The position numbers and the translations under genes were made by a program. The notes beneath the pieces were generated by a model that saw nothing but the letters and a program-made list of their open reading frames with translations, was not told the DNA's origin and did not search any database. Positions 42,028 to 50,419 of a stretch of 64,000 bases of DNA are shown piece by piece (positions within the stretch are counted from its first letter, which is position 1; the number at the start of each line of letters is the position of its first letter). Source of the DNA: Clostridia bacterium (GTDB lineage Bacteria; Bacillota; Clostridia; Oscillospirales; CAG-272); contig JAFVTI010000047.1 of the NCBI GenBank assembly GCA_017503325.1, forward strand, positions 1 to 64,000, in the 5' to 3' direction.

Positions 42028-43809
42028 GTGAAAGCCTTCAAAATCACCTCTTTTGTTCTTTTTCTCGTGCTTCTGCTGAGCACGGTATGCGCACTCCCCC
42101 TCTCTGCAAACGACACCGAAACGGGAATTGCCTTTACCGCAGAGGATAAATACAGGACGCAAGAGCCCCTCTCGGTGCTCCCCGCAACCTTTGAAGCCAC
42201 GCTCATGCTTCCGACCAATACCGAAGGACGCGGTGGCGTAATACTCGGCTGCTTCTTTTCCTCCAAGGTCTCCTGCGTGAATTTTGAGGTGCACGAGAAC
42301 GGTGTGCCCCGTCTGTATATCATCGACGAGGACTTAACGGTCTACGATGTCAGATTTAAGACCGTCAACGTGTGCACGGGCGAATTTTTGCACCTTGCCA
42401 TCGTCAAGGACTCGGCTGCAGGCACGGTTGCGTGCTACGTCAACGGCAAGCTTGCAGAAACGCAGGAGTTTGCCACGCCCGCAAACGTCGCGCTTGCGAA
42501 GCCTATCGCGCTTGGCGGTGATGTCAGAAAAGATAACGGGCAATTCTTTAAGGGCACACTCAAAAGCATGACTATTTATGAGGATGCACGATCTGCAAAA
42601 GAAATTGCGGCAGACAGCCAAGGAACGCTTGACACAAACGGCTTGATCGGTCACTATGCGCTTTCAAACGGCAAGGATACTTTTACCGACGCCGGCGGCA
42701 AAGGCCCCGATTTTCTTTACAGCGGCGCGTTTTTGCAGAATTACCAAGGCGTGACGGACTACGCCTACTCCTTTGCGCTTGTCGGTGACACGCAGATTCT
42801 GACCAAATATCACGGCAACAAGCTGACCGCCATGTACGATTGGATCGTCGGAAACGTGCAGGAAAAGAAGATTAAGTTCGTGTTCGGGCTGGGCGATATC
42901 ACCGATACCAATACCAACGGTGAATGGAAGCGTGCTGAGCGCGAGATCCTCAAAATGGAAGGCGTTGTGCCCTATTCCATCATTCGAGGCAATCACGACA
43001 GACCCGAAAACATGTTCAACAAGTTTTTTTCCTATGAAAAGTTCGGCAAGAACGTGCTGGGCAGCTACGACGGCACCATGTGCAACACCTACCAGGAGCT
43101 GATCGTAGGCAGTATCAAATATCTTGTGGTCAACCTTGATTACGGCCCCTCCGATGACGTGCTTGCATGGGCAAACGAGGTCGTGGAAAAATATCCCGAG
43201 CACAACGTCATCGTCACCACGCACATTTATCTCACCCTTGACGGTACTACGCTTGATGCAGAGGACAGCGGCAATGCCCTGACCTGTGGCGGATTCAATA
43301 CGGGAGATCAGATGTGGGATAAATTCATTTCCAAGCATGAAAATATCGTGCTGGTTCTGTGCGGACACAAGCCAACCGATTACATCACCGTTGCGCGCAC
43401 TAAAGGCGTGCATGGAAATGAGGTCGTGCAGATCATGGTAGACCCGCAGGGCACGGATAAAAACATGGACGGCGTCGGACTTGTGGCAATGATGTACTTC
43501 TCCAAGGACGGCAGAAGCGTGGACGTGGAGTATTATTCCACCGACAGGCAGGCTTACTTCCATAGAGAAAACCAGTTCCACCTGGAGCTTAACGTCATCG
43601 GCAACGGCACAGCCGAAGAACCCACCACCCAAGAGCCCACAACCACCGAGCCTGCCACGACCGAAGTACCTGCCACCGAGCCCCCCGCTACGCAGCCCGA
43701 AACAGAGCCTCCCGCCCCCGAAAAGGGCTGTAACGCAAGCGTTTGCCTTGCAGGATTTGCCGTTATCACCTCTTGCGCAGTGCTTGTGCTGAAGAAAAAG
43801 AAAGATTAA
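42028..43809 (+). CDS. Membrane-anchored LamG plus calcineurin-like phosphoesterase
   Basis: 593 residues from the GTG at 42028, 8 bases after AAAGGAG. A signal peptide (1 to 26) leads into a concanavalin/LamG-like domain (about 35 to 205), then a metallophosphoesterase with VGDTQIL, GLGDITDTN, RGNHDRPENM and VTTHIYLTLD motifs (about 240 to 500). A Pro/Thr/Glu-rich stalk of about 45 residues and a C-terminal helix followed by KKKKD anchor it outside the membrane. No LPXTG. Substrate unknown. A weak inverted repeat at 41960-42000 before it may end the microcompartment operon. Confidence 0.82.
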   Translation: MKAFKITSFVLFLVLLLSTVCALPLSANDTETGIAFTAEDKYRTQEPLSVLPATFEATLMLPTNTEGRGGVILGCFFSSKVSCVNFEVHENGVPRLYIIDEDLTVYDVRFKTVNVCTGEFLHLAIVKDSAAGTVACYVNGKLAETQEFATPANVALAKPIALGGDVRKDNGQFFKGTLKSMTIYEDARSAKEIAADSQGTLDTNGLIGHYALSNGKDTFTDAGGKGPDFLYSGAFLQNYQGVTDYAYSFALVGDTQILTKYHGNKLTAMYDWIVGNVQEKKIKFVFGLGDITDTNTNGEWKRAEREILKMEGVVPYSIIRGNHDRPENMFNKFFSYEKFGKNVLGSYDGTMCNTYQELIVGSIKYLVVNLDYGPSDDVLAWANEVVEKYPEHNVIVTTHIYLTLDGTTLDAEDSGNALTCGGFNTGDQMWDKFISKHENIVLVLCGHKPTDYITVARTKGVHGNEVVQIMVDPQGTDKNMDGVGLVAMMYFSKDGRSVDVEYYSTDRQAYFHRENQFHLELNVIGNGTAEEPTTQEPTTTEPATTEVPATEPPATQPETEPPAPEKGCNASVCLAGFAVITSCAVLVLKKKKD

Positions 43810-43817
43810 CGTAAAAC

Positions 43818-43856
43818 AAAAAACACCGCTGAGATTACTCTATGGCGGTGTTTTTT
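43818..43856 (+). terminator. Rho-independent terminator
   Basis: AAAAAACACCGC and GCGGTGTTTTTT pair around a 15-base loop, immediately after the phosphoesterase gene. Confidence 0.85.
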
Positions 43857-43880
43857 CGGACACGCAACACTTCTTGTTTG

Positions 43881-43974
43881 TGGGAGGATATTATCCTCCC
43901 GCCAGTAATGGCATTGGGCTTCCGATTGGGTGACGATACATAAAACCAACGCTGGCGGGAGGATCCTCCCCTAC
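43881..43974. repeat. Palindromic repeat element
   Basis: ATCCTCCCGCCAG (43893-43905) and CTGGCGGGAGGAT (43952-43964) are perfect 13-base inverted copies. Each arm overlaps its own palindrome (GGGAGGAT.ATT.ATCCTCCC and GGGAGGATCCTCCC). Ends in CCCCTAC like the REP-like units elsewhere in the window. Confidence 0.6.
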
Positions 43975-43975
43975 A

Positions 43976-44018
43976 TGAAAAACTCCGCTGAGAGTAGCCA
44001 ACAGGTTACTCTCGGCGG
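43976..44018 (-). terminator. Terminator after the ECF sigma gene
   Basis: CCGCTGAGAGTAG and a near-complement ending CGGCGG pair around 7 to 8 bases; the minus strand continues with five T. Confidence 0.7.
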
Positions 44019-44022
44019 TTAT

Positions 44023-47000
44023 TTACTGATTATACTTCTTGATCATCGCCCAGCCGCGATCCACGTACCCCTTGAATCTGTCCTCGTTACGCACAAGGTC
44101 AAACCAAGCCCAGCCGTTGGGCGTGGTGATGGCGAAGGTCAGATTATGCTCGTTGAACGCCATCCAGTAGTCGTTGTCCGCAATCGGCTCACGCGTGCCG
44201 TCGGGCAGCTCGATCATGCCGCGCGCAAACACGTACTTGACGCCACCCGTGACGTGCGGGTTACCCGTATCCAGCAGGTCGCCACCCTTGTGCACACGCG
44301 ATTTCTCGCAGTACTCAAAGGCCACGTCCAGCATGCGGTAGCCTTCCTCGTTCATGCCCGCGCCAAAGCACGCTGCCGCGCGGATGGTAGCCATCCAGCC
44401 GTATCTGCCTACCCATGCCTCGGGCACTTCCCCGTCGCCCAGCTGCTCCAGCATGCGCATGTAAAAGCCCATCAGCGCCACCGATCTTGGCGAGTCGTAC
44501 ACGTTGTGCGAGGGTCTTGACAGCATATGCATGATCAGGTGGAAGTTGTTGATGCCATATTTGGCGTGTCCCTCCTGCCATTTGCCCTGATCCCACAGAC
44601 GGTCCTCAATCACCTCACCCTGGATCGCGCCGTACTGCGTGATGGGCGAAGGGATCTCGCGGATGCCCGTGCGGTCGGCAAAGATGACAATGTCGCCATC
44701 CTCGTCTGCCACGTAGGTGTAAAGCGCAGAGCCCACAAAGCCGTCGGTCAGATCCAGCGCGTCGTATCTGCGCATAAGCCCGTCCGCCATGGGCATGTAT
44801 CCTTCGCCCACACCCTCATATGCACTCAGCTCGTACACAGCCGTTCTTGCACCGCCGCAATACTCGTTCTCAGTGCGCACAATGCCGATACCGGGCGCGA
44901 AATAATACGTCTTGTTGCCGCCGCGATACGACCAGCCGTCGGTCATGCCGCCAATCTCTAAGCGCAGTCTCAGGCAATGATGGAACGTGCCTGCCTTGGT
45001 CGTGATGCTGCCGCCATCCTCGCAGGTGATCTGTGTTCTGACCTCATGCGAAAATCTGGTATACTCCACCACGGGCGAAGCACCCACGCGCCACTCGTCC
45101 GACCACAGACAATTTGTCGCATCCTCTAAGATGCCGTACAGGTCGTTGTAAAGGATCGGATCCTCTGCCGGGCCCATTCCTCCCATGCACTTCCACTCAA
45201 ACGACCAGCGGTAATTGTGCGTCAGATGCATGCAATCCTTCTTGCGCTGCACCACGTTGCGCGAGAAGAAATTCCAATGCCCCGTAGCCGAACATTTGGG
45301 ATTGTATACGGGATCTGTCGTCAGAATTCTGCGCGCCACAGAGGCGGCCGCCTTGGTGTGCGCCTTTTGCATGGGCGTGACTGCTAACTGCTCCGCACGC
45401 TCGATTGCGGGAGTGATATCGCACAAAATGCTTTCGCCCTTCTCGTTATCGTAATAGTAATCGCAGCGGATCTGCCCGATCATGTCAAGCCAATCGTTTT
45501 CGTTGTACCTCACGCGCAGCTTCTGCTCCCAAGAGGACAGCATGACCTTTTCCTCATTTGCAAAATCTACGGTAAACACCAGCTCCGAGGCAATGGATTC
45601 GGGATCGTATTCGTAAGCATAAGCCCAGGTATTGCCCTTGGCAAACGGCAAAAGTCCTTGGCCCCCCTTGATCCCGTAAGACTTCAGCGAATACGCATCG
45701 GTCACACCGTCGTGCGTCGCCTCGTGTCTGACAATACCAATTCCGTCCTTGTAATAGCTCTTGTAAACATGCTTGCCGTTATCGTTCCAAAGCGTTGTCA
45801 CCCACAGCTGACAGCCCTCAAAGCGACCTGCGGGCGTTTCTACGGTCTCATTGTCAGATGCAAACGTCAGCGTGCGACCGTCCGACGCGACGTGCGTCTC
45901 TCCGAGCGCAATATCCGCAAAAAATCTGCTGTCGCAGCGTGAGCTGTTGCGGAATATGTCCGCAGCACTGTCGTTGACCGAGTTGAGATACCCCTCGCCA
46001 AAGCAATTATCTTCCCAACGGTAAAGCTCACCGTTCAGATAGCGGTATTCCTCTGCAGTGCCGCCAATGCGATAGCGGTTCTCGGTCTGCCCCTTGTAGT
46101 CGTGCGCAAGCACGCCTTCCATTTTTCTTGCGTAAGGCACAAGGATGCGGTATCTGTCGTCCTCTTGCAAAATCTGCTCCACCTTGTCGTAAGCGGCCTT
46201 TCCCTCGTCACCTCTGCCCTCGCGGTACAGATAATAGCCAAGCCAAAACCACTCGCGGCCAAGTGCCTTGACAAATCCGGCCTTCTCCAAGAGCGGAATC
46301 TGCTTGTCGCGGATAAACTCAATCTTGGCGCCACCGTACACCTGCGAATCCTGGCGGGTGACGATAAAGGTCATGACCTCCTCGTTTTTGCCCTCCATGG
46401 CAGCCGTGGCGATGCGTTCAAAGAGCGCATCGTTCTTTTTTCCGGGCAGCCACCACCAGCCGCGCATCAGCACGTTGGCAAGCGCGTGCTGCTTCTCTCG
46501 GCACTCGGGCAGCTCCTCGACCTCGGCGAGTACTTCCTTGTACACCTTTTCAAAGCCGCTCTTGTCGTTTTTGATCTGCCAGAGCTTGAGCTCCTCCACC
46601 TTTTTCATGACGCGCTGTACAAGCGTGTCGCTATACTTTTCATTCATTGCGCAAAGCTCCTTTCTGAGTCGTTTTCTGCCGTCGTGGAGCTGCCATTTGA
46701 CAGTTCCCTCGGGCATACGCATGCGATCGGCAATCTCGGCAATTGAAAGGTCCTCGAAGTAGTGCAGATAAATGATCTGTCGGATCTTCTCGGGCAGCCT
46801 TTCCATGCCCTTGCCAATCTCGTCCTTTTGTTCGGTGCGCACGTACGTCTCGGCGGGATTTTGCTCGGGATCGTCGGTAAACGCCAGATTGTCCACCGCG
46901 TCCAGGGGCATAAAGCCGCGATAACGGGTGATCATGTTGATGGCACAATTCTTGGCAATGCGACACACCCAAGGCGCAAATTTTGCCGGCTCTTGCAACA

Positions 47001-47193
47001 AATTGAGCTTCATCCACGCGGTCACGAACGCATCCTGCGCAGCGTCCTCGGCCATAAAGTGATTCTTTGTCACCGATGCCGCGGCGGCAATCACCGTCTT
47101 TTGATAACGCACGACAAGCACCTCGTAAGCCCTCTGCTCGCCCGCAAGCGTCAGCATGACCAAGGTTTGGTCGGTTTCGTTCTGATAGTACAT
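44023..47193 (-). CDS. ECF-type sigma factor with giant C-terminal extension, 1056 aa
   Basis: Residues 1 to about 95 are sigma region 2 (HFMAEDAAQDAFVTAW) and about 125 to 180 region 4 (EKIRQIIYLHYFEDLSIAEIADRM). Normal ECF factors stop here. This one continues for about 870 residues: a helical stretch, then two related beta-rich domains, each with a Gly-x-Phe-x-x-Cys start, a tyrosine-rich strand and GIGIVR (near residues 485 and 790), then a C-terminal alpha/beta part. No membrane helix or signal peptide is visible and no anti-sigma gene is adjacent, so the extension may itself be the regulator. Monocistronic with its own promoter and terminator. Confidence 0.85.
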   Translation of the reverse strand: MYYQNETDQTLVMLTLAGEQRAYEVLVVRYQKTVIAAAASVTKNHFMAEDAAQDAFVTAWMKLNLLQEPAKFAPWVCRIAKNCAINMITRYRGFMPLDAVDNLAFTDDPEQNPAETYVRTEQKDEIGKGMERLPEKIRQIIYLHYFEDLSIAEIADRMRMPEGTVKWQLHDGRKRLRKELCAMNEKYSDTLVQRVMKKVEELKLWQIKNDKSGFEKVYKEVLAEVEELPECREKQHALANVLMRGWWWLPGKKNDALFERIATAAMEGKNEEVMTFIVTRQDSQVYGGAKIEFIRDKQIPLLEKAGFVKALGREWFWLGYYLYREGRGDEGKAAYDKVEQILQEDDRYRILVPYARKMEGVLAHDYKGQTENRYRIGGTAEEYRYLNGELYRWEDNCFGEGYLNSVNDSAADIFRNSSRCDSRFFADIALGETHVASDGRTLTFASDNETVETPAGRFEGCQLWVTTLWNDNGKHVYKSYYKDGIGIVRHEATHDGVTDAYSLKSYGIKGGQGLLPFAKGNTWAYAYEYDPESIASELVFTVDFANEEKVMLSSWEQKLRVRYNENDWLDMIGQIRCDYYYDNEKGESILCDITPAIERAEQLAVTPMQKAHTKAAASVARRILTTDPVYNPKCSATGHWNFFSRNVVQRKKDCMHLTHNYRWSFEWKCMGGMGPAEDPILYNDLYGILEDATNCLWSDEWRVGASPVVEYTRFSHEVRTQITCEDGGSITTKAGTFHHCLRLRLEIGGMTDGWSYRGGNKTYYFAPGIGIVRTENEYCGGARTAVYELSAYEGVGEGYMPMADGLMRRYDALDLTDGFVGSALYTYVADEDGDIVIFADRTGIREIPSPITQYGAIQGEVIEDRLWDQGKWQEGHAKYGINNFHLIMHMLSRPSHNVYDSPRSVALMGFYMRMLEQLGDGEVPEAWVGRYGWMATIRAAACFGAGMNEEGYRMLDVAFEYCEKSRVHKGGDLLDTGNPHVTGGVKYVFARGMIELPDGTREPIADNDYWMAFNEHNLTFAITTPNGWAWFDLVRNEDRFKGYVDRGWAMIKKYNQ

Positions 47194-47233
47194 ACGCTTC
47201 TCCTTTCGTAGTTTTGAGATCTCTTCAAGCGCT

Positions 47234-47310
47234 TGTCTTTAAGACACAGAAAGAATGAAAAAGGTTGGTGGTTTTGAAAAAATTATATCATATTTTTTCA
47301 GAATTGTCTA
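47234..47310 (-). promoter_or_regulatory. Promoter and palindrome upstream of the ECF sigma gene
   Basis: On the minus strand TAGACA (47310-47305) and TATAAT (47287-47282) are 17 bases apart. Downstream of it, a 13-base palindrome TGTCTTTAAGACA (47234-47246) and an overlapping CAAGCGCTTG lie in the leader and could bind a regulator. Confidence 0.6.
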
Positions 47311-47384
47311 TAGGGGCGATTTTATAATCATTCCCCCGCCTCGCTTCATATCATGATACAGAAAACCGACAAGGAGGTGTCCTT

Positions 47385-47825
47385 ATGGATCAAAGCTCAC
47401 AAGCACAGATTCCCGCGGGCATGGGATATCTGATCGTGCAGGTCAGCACGGCGGGCGGTGCCATTCCTCTTCCGGGCGCTTTGGTGACCGTGCGTGACTA
47501 CGACCCCGAGAGCCAAAGCGAGGTAGGCAATGTGATCGCATCCATGCGTACCGATCGCAGCGGCAGAACGCAAAGACTTGCCCTGCCCGCGCCGTCGCGT
47601 GCGCTCTCGCAAGCCCCCGGCTCTGCCATTTTGCCCTACGCGCTTTACAGCATTGACGTCAAGACCGACCGCTACTTTGAAAACTACTACGCAAGCGTGC
47701 CCATTTTCGACGGCATCGTTGCCGTGCAGCCCGCCGTATTGCAGGCCCTGCCCGACAGCAAATTCTCGGACAACGCGGGCACCACCACGCAGATTTTCTT
47801 TGAATCGGAAAATCCCGAGCTGTAA
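47385..47825 (+). CDS. Carboxypeptidase-regulatory-like domain protein, 146 aa
   Basis: Starts at ATG behind AAGGAGGTG. The sequence reads as a beta-sandwich domain of the carboxypeptidase-D regulatory type (GYLIVQVSTAGGAIPLPGALVTV, then DRSGRTQRLALP and YSIDVKTDRYFENY). It is first in a run of three genes whose other members carry peptidoglycan-binding domains and lies 11 bases before the second. No signal peptide; such proteins are often packed into spores or exported with partners. Function unproven. Confidence 0.65.
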   Translation: MDQSSQAQIPAGMGYLIVQVSTAGGAIPLPGALVTVRDYDPESQSEVGNVIASMRTDRSGRTQRLALPAPSRALSQAPGSAILPYALYSIDVKTDRYFENYYASVPIFDGIVAVQPAVLQALPDSKFSDNAGTTTQIFFESENPEL

Positions 47826-47836
47826 AGGAGGTCAGC

Positions 47837-49237
47837 ATGCCAAACACTCCCACCATTCCCGAAACCATCACGGTGCACTTAGGCGCACCGAGCGCACAGG
47901 CGCAAAACGTGACCGTGCCTTTTATCGACTACGTCATGAACGTGGCCTCCTCCGAAATCTACCCCACCTGGCCGGAAAACGCCTTGCGCGCCAACATGTA
48001 CGCGCAGATCTCCTTTGCGCTCAACCGCATCTATACCCAATATTACCGCTCGCGCGGCTATGATTTTGACATCACCAATTCCACCGCCATCGATCAGTCC
48101 TTTGTCAACGGACGCGATATTTTCGACAACATCCGCGAGATTGCGGGCGAGATCTTCAACAGCTATATCCGCCGCCAAGGCAGCGTAGAGCCGCTGTTCG
48201 CCGCCTATTGCGACGGCGTGGAGGTCAGCTGCGACGGCCTTTCGCAATGGGGCTCGGTCGAGCTTGCCAACAGAGGGCTGACACCTTACGAGATTCTGAC
48301 TACTTACTTCGGCAACGACATAGATATCGTGACCGACGTGCCCGTGCAGGGCATTGACGTGCGCGTGCCCGAATTTCCCTTGCGCGTGGGCAGCGTGGGC
48401 GACGACGTGCGCACCGTGCAGATCAGGCTCAATCGCATCTCGCAGAATTACCCCGCCATCCCCAAGATCGTACAGACAGACGGCATTTTCGTGGAGGACA
48501 CCGAAGCCGCCGTGCGTGCCTTCCAGGAGATCTTTAATCTGACCCCCGACGGAGTGGTCGGCCGCGCGACTTGGTTTGCCATCCAGGCCATTTACGCGGG
48601 CGTCAAGCGGCTCAACGAGCTGGACTCCGAGGGCATTCGCCTGGAGGAGATCACAAAACAATATCCGCAGCTCTTACAGCTTGGCAGTCAAGGGCCGGGT
48701 GTGCGCAGCCTGCAATACTATCTGAGCTTCCTTTCCAATTACTACAACACCATCCCCGCTGTGGACATAGACGGCTCGTTTGGGGAGGGTACGCGCGCTG
48801 CCGTGGTGGATCTGCAAAACACCTTCGGCCTTGTGCCCGACGGCATCGTGGGCCCTGCCACATGGGAGGCCATGTACCGCGCATACTTAGGCATTGTGGG
48901 CACGGTGCCCGAGGACTTTACGGTCAGCGGTGCCATTCCGTTTCCCGGCGTGGTGCTGCGTCAAGGCTCGGATTCGGTCTCCGTGCGCATCCTGCAGGAA
49001 TATCTCAACCGCATTTCCGAAACCTATCCAACCATTCCCCCCGTCACGCCCACCGGCTATTTCGGAGCCCGTACCGAGCAAAGCGTGCGCGCCTTTCAGC
49101 AAGAATTCGGGTTGGAGGCCACGGGCGTGGTGGATGCGTTGCTCTGGACGGCCATTGCCGATCTTTACAGCGACCTATTGGCTTCAGACAACGTCCGCGA
49201 CGGCCAATACCCCGGCTTTGCGGTCGGAGAAGCGTGA
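47837..49237 (+). CDS. SpoIID-like domain plus three peptidoglycan-binding domains
   Basis: The N-terminal half (residues 1 to about 165) resembles SpoIID/LytB-type domains: VPFIDYVMNVASSEIYPTWPENALRANMYAQ (split), then CDGLSQWGSVELANRGLTPYEILTTYF. Three PG_binding_1 repeats follow at about 185 to 255, 275 to 350 and 370 to 450, each with a YPAIPxxxxDGxFG-like strand and PDGVVGRATW-like end. This layout resembles N-terminal regions of clostridial spore cortex-lytic proteins. 466 residues; a separate protease or hydrolase domain is absent. No signal peptide is visible. Confidence 0.78.
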   Translation: MPNTPTIPETITVHLGAPSAQAQNVTVPFIDYVMNVASSEIYPTWPENALRANMYAQISFALNRIYTQYYRSRGYDFDITNSTAIDQSFVNGRDIFDNIREIAGEIFNSYIRRQGSVEPLFAAYCDGVEVSCDGLSQWGSVELANRGLTPYEILTTYFGNDIDIVTDVPVQGIDVRVPEFPLRVGSVGDDVRTVQIRLNRISQNYPAIPKIVQTDGIFVEDTEAAVRAFQEIFNLTPDGVVGRATWFAIQAIYAGVKRLNELDSEGIRLEEITKQYPQLLQLGSQGPGVRSLQYYLSFLSNYYNTIPAVDIDGSFGEGTRAAVVDLQNTFGLVPDGIVGPATWEAMYRAYLGIVGTVPEDFTVSGAIPFPGVVLRQGSDSVSVRILQEYLNRISETYPTIPPVTPTGYFGARTEQSVRAFQQEFGLEATGVVDALLWTAIADLYSDLLASDNVRDGQYPGFAVGEA

Positions 49238-49249
49238 AAGGAGACGTAT

Positions 49250-49789
49250 ATGCCCGATCAAACCAATCATCCCAACTATTCCCCTGCAGTTGCCAATCTG
49301 CAAAGATATCTGCGCCAGTTAGCCTACCACACCCCCGAAATTCCGCAAGTGCCTGTGGACGGCATTTTCGAGCAGGCCACGCGCGATGCGCTGAGGGCTT
49401 ACCAAGGCTACGTGGGGCTGCCCGTCACGGGGACCGCTGACCGCGAAACCTGGGACCGTTTATACCTTGACTATCTTGACTCGGTGGAATATTACGCGCC
49501 GCCCTCACAAGTGGCGCTGTTTCAACGCTCCCCCGTGGGCTATTACATGGATATCGGTGCTGTGGGCATTGACGTCGCAGCCCTGCAATACATGCTTGGT
49601 GAGCTGACGCTCTTGTACCTGCTCGACCCTCCCGCAGTGACGGGCACGTACGACCAAGCCACCGCCGATGCGGTGCGCACCATGCAAGCCTATTTGATGC
49701 TGCCCGTGACGGGACTTGTTGATATTCTGACCTGGAACGCTGTCACAGATCGCTTTAACGCTCTGCCCGCAGGGGCGGAAGCAGAATAA
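49250..49789 (+). CDS. Protein with two peptidoglycan-binding domains, 179 aa
   Basis: Two PG_binding_1 repeats: about residues 10 to 75 (NLQRYLRQLAY, VDGIFEQATRDAL, GTADRETW) and 100 to 170 (ALQYMLGELTLLY, GTYDQATADAV, GLVDILTWNAV). It starts 12 bases after the 466-residue gene behind GAAAGGAGA, so the three genes form one operon. Likely acts with the preceding protein on spore or cell wall peptidoglycan. Confidence 0.75.
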   Translation: MPDQTNHPNYSPAVANLQRYLRQLAYHTPEIPQVPVDGIFEQATRDALRAYQGYVGLPVTGTADRETWDRLYLDYLDSVEYYAPPSQVALFQRSPVGYYMDIGAVGIDVAALQYMLGELTLLYLLDPPAVTGTYDQATADAVRTMQAYLMLPVTGLVDILTWNAVTDRFNALPAGAEAE

Positions 49790-49799
49790 TTTTTGCCCT

Positions 49800-49836
49800 C
49801 GCCCCGATGCGACACGTTTTTCGCATCGGGGCGTTT
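49800..49836 (+). terminator. Rho-independent terminator
   Basis: CGCCCCGATGCGA and TCGCATCGGGGCG pair with a short loop, then TTT. A TATAAT box for the next gene starts at 49836. Confidence 0.8.
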
Positions 49837-49881
49837 ATAATGAAAAAGACTGTAAAATACATAAAAAGAAAGGATCTTCTT

Positions 49882-50403
49882 ATGCTGTGTGAAAAATGTA
49901 AAAAGAAAAAGGCCACGGTCTTTTATAACGAAAACCTTGGCACAAAAACGCGCTCCTGTTCGCTTTGCGCCGATTGCGCCGAGACCATGCGTCGCACGGG
50001 TGAGCTGGAGGACGTGTATATTCCCTCGGCCTCGTTTTCGTTCGGCTGCTCGGAAAGCGCGCAATTCGGCAATCTCTGCGGCATTACCGTACCGCACAAC
50101 ATCGCTGCCGTGCGCACCTGCCCCGTTTGCTCCTCCACGCTTGCGGGCATTGCCGAAAGCGGCAGCGTGGGCTGTGCAGCTTGCTACAAAACCTTCCTTG
50201 ACGAGATTTCGGCGGCTGTGCACGCGCTGCCTGCGGACGTGCCCTATCCCGGTCGCATGCCGCGCAAATTCCGTCTGAAGCAGGAAAGAGCCGCACGCGC
50301 GGCACTTTTGCGCGATCAGATGAAGCAGGCGGTGCTTGCCGAGGATTTTGAAACGGCTGCGCTGCTGCGCGACCAGATCCATACCCTGCAGGCGCAGGAC
50401 TGA
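49882..50403 (+). CDS. mcsA: McsA-like zinc-finger and UVR-domain protein
   Basis: McsA activates the McsB arginine kinase and links it to ClpC. The ATG at 49882 follows AAAGGAT. The 173-residue product has four CxxC pairs (CEKC at 3, CSLC/CADC near 27, CPVC near 84, CAAC near 101) and a C-terminal UVR helix (MKQAVLAEDFETAALLRDQIHTL). No ctsR gene precedes it, unlike the usual ctsR-mcsA-mcsB-clpC operon, and no CtsR heptamer box was seen. Confidence 0.9.
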   Translation: MLCEKCKKKKATVFYNENLGTKTRSCSLCADCAETMRRTGELEDVYIPSASFSFGCSESAQFGNLCGITVPHNIAAVRTCPVCSSTLAGIAESGSVGCAACYKTFLDEISAAVHALPADVPYPGRMPRKFRLKQERAARAALLRDQMKQAVLAEDFETAALLRDQIHTLQAQD

Positions 50404-50419
50404 TGAAAGGAGACGTAAC

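Noticed and set aside
47385..49789. Phage lysis module
   Set aside because: Peptidoglycan-binding repeats occur without holin, endolysin catalytic domain or any phage structural gene; the SpoIID-like part points to sporulation.
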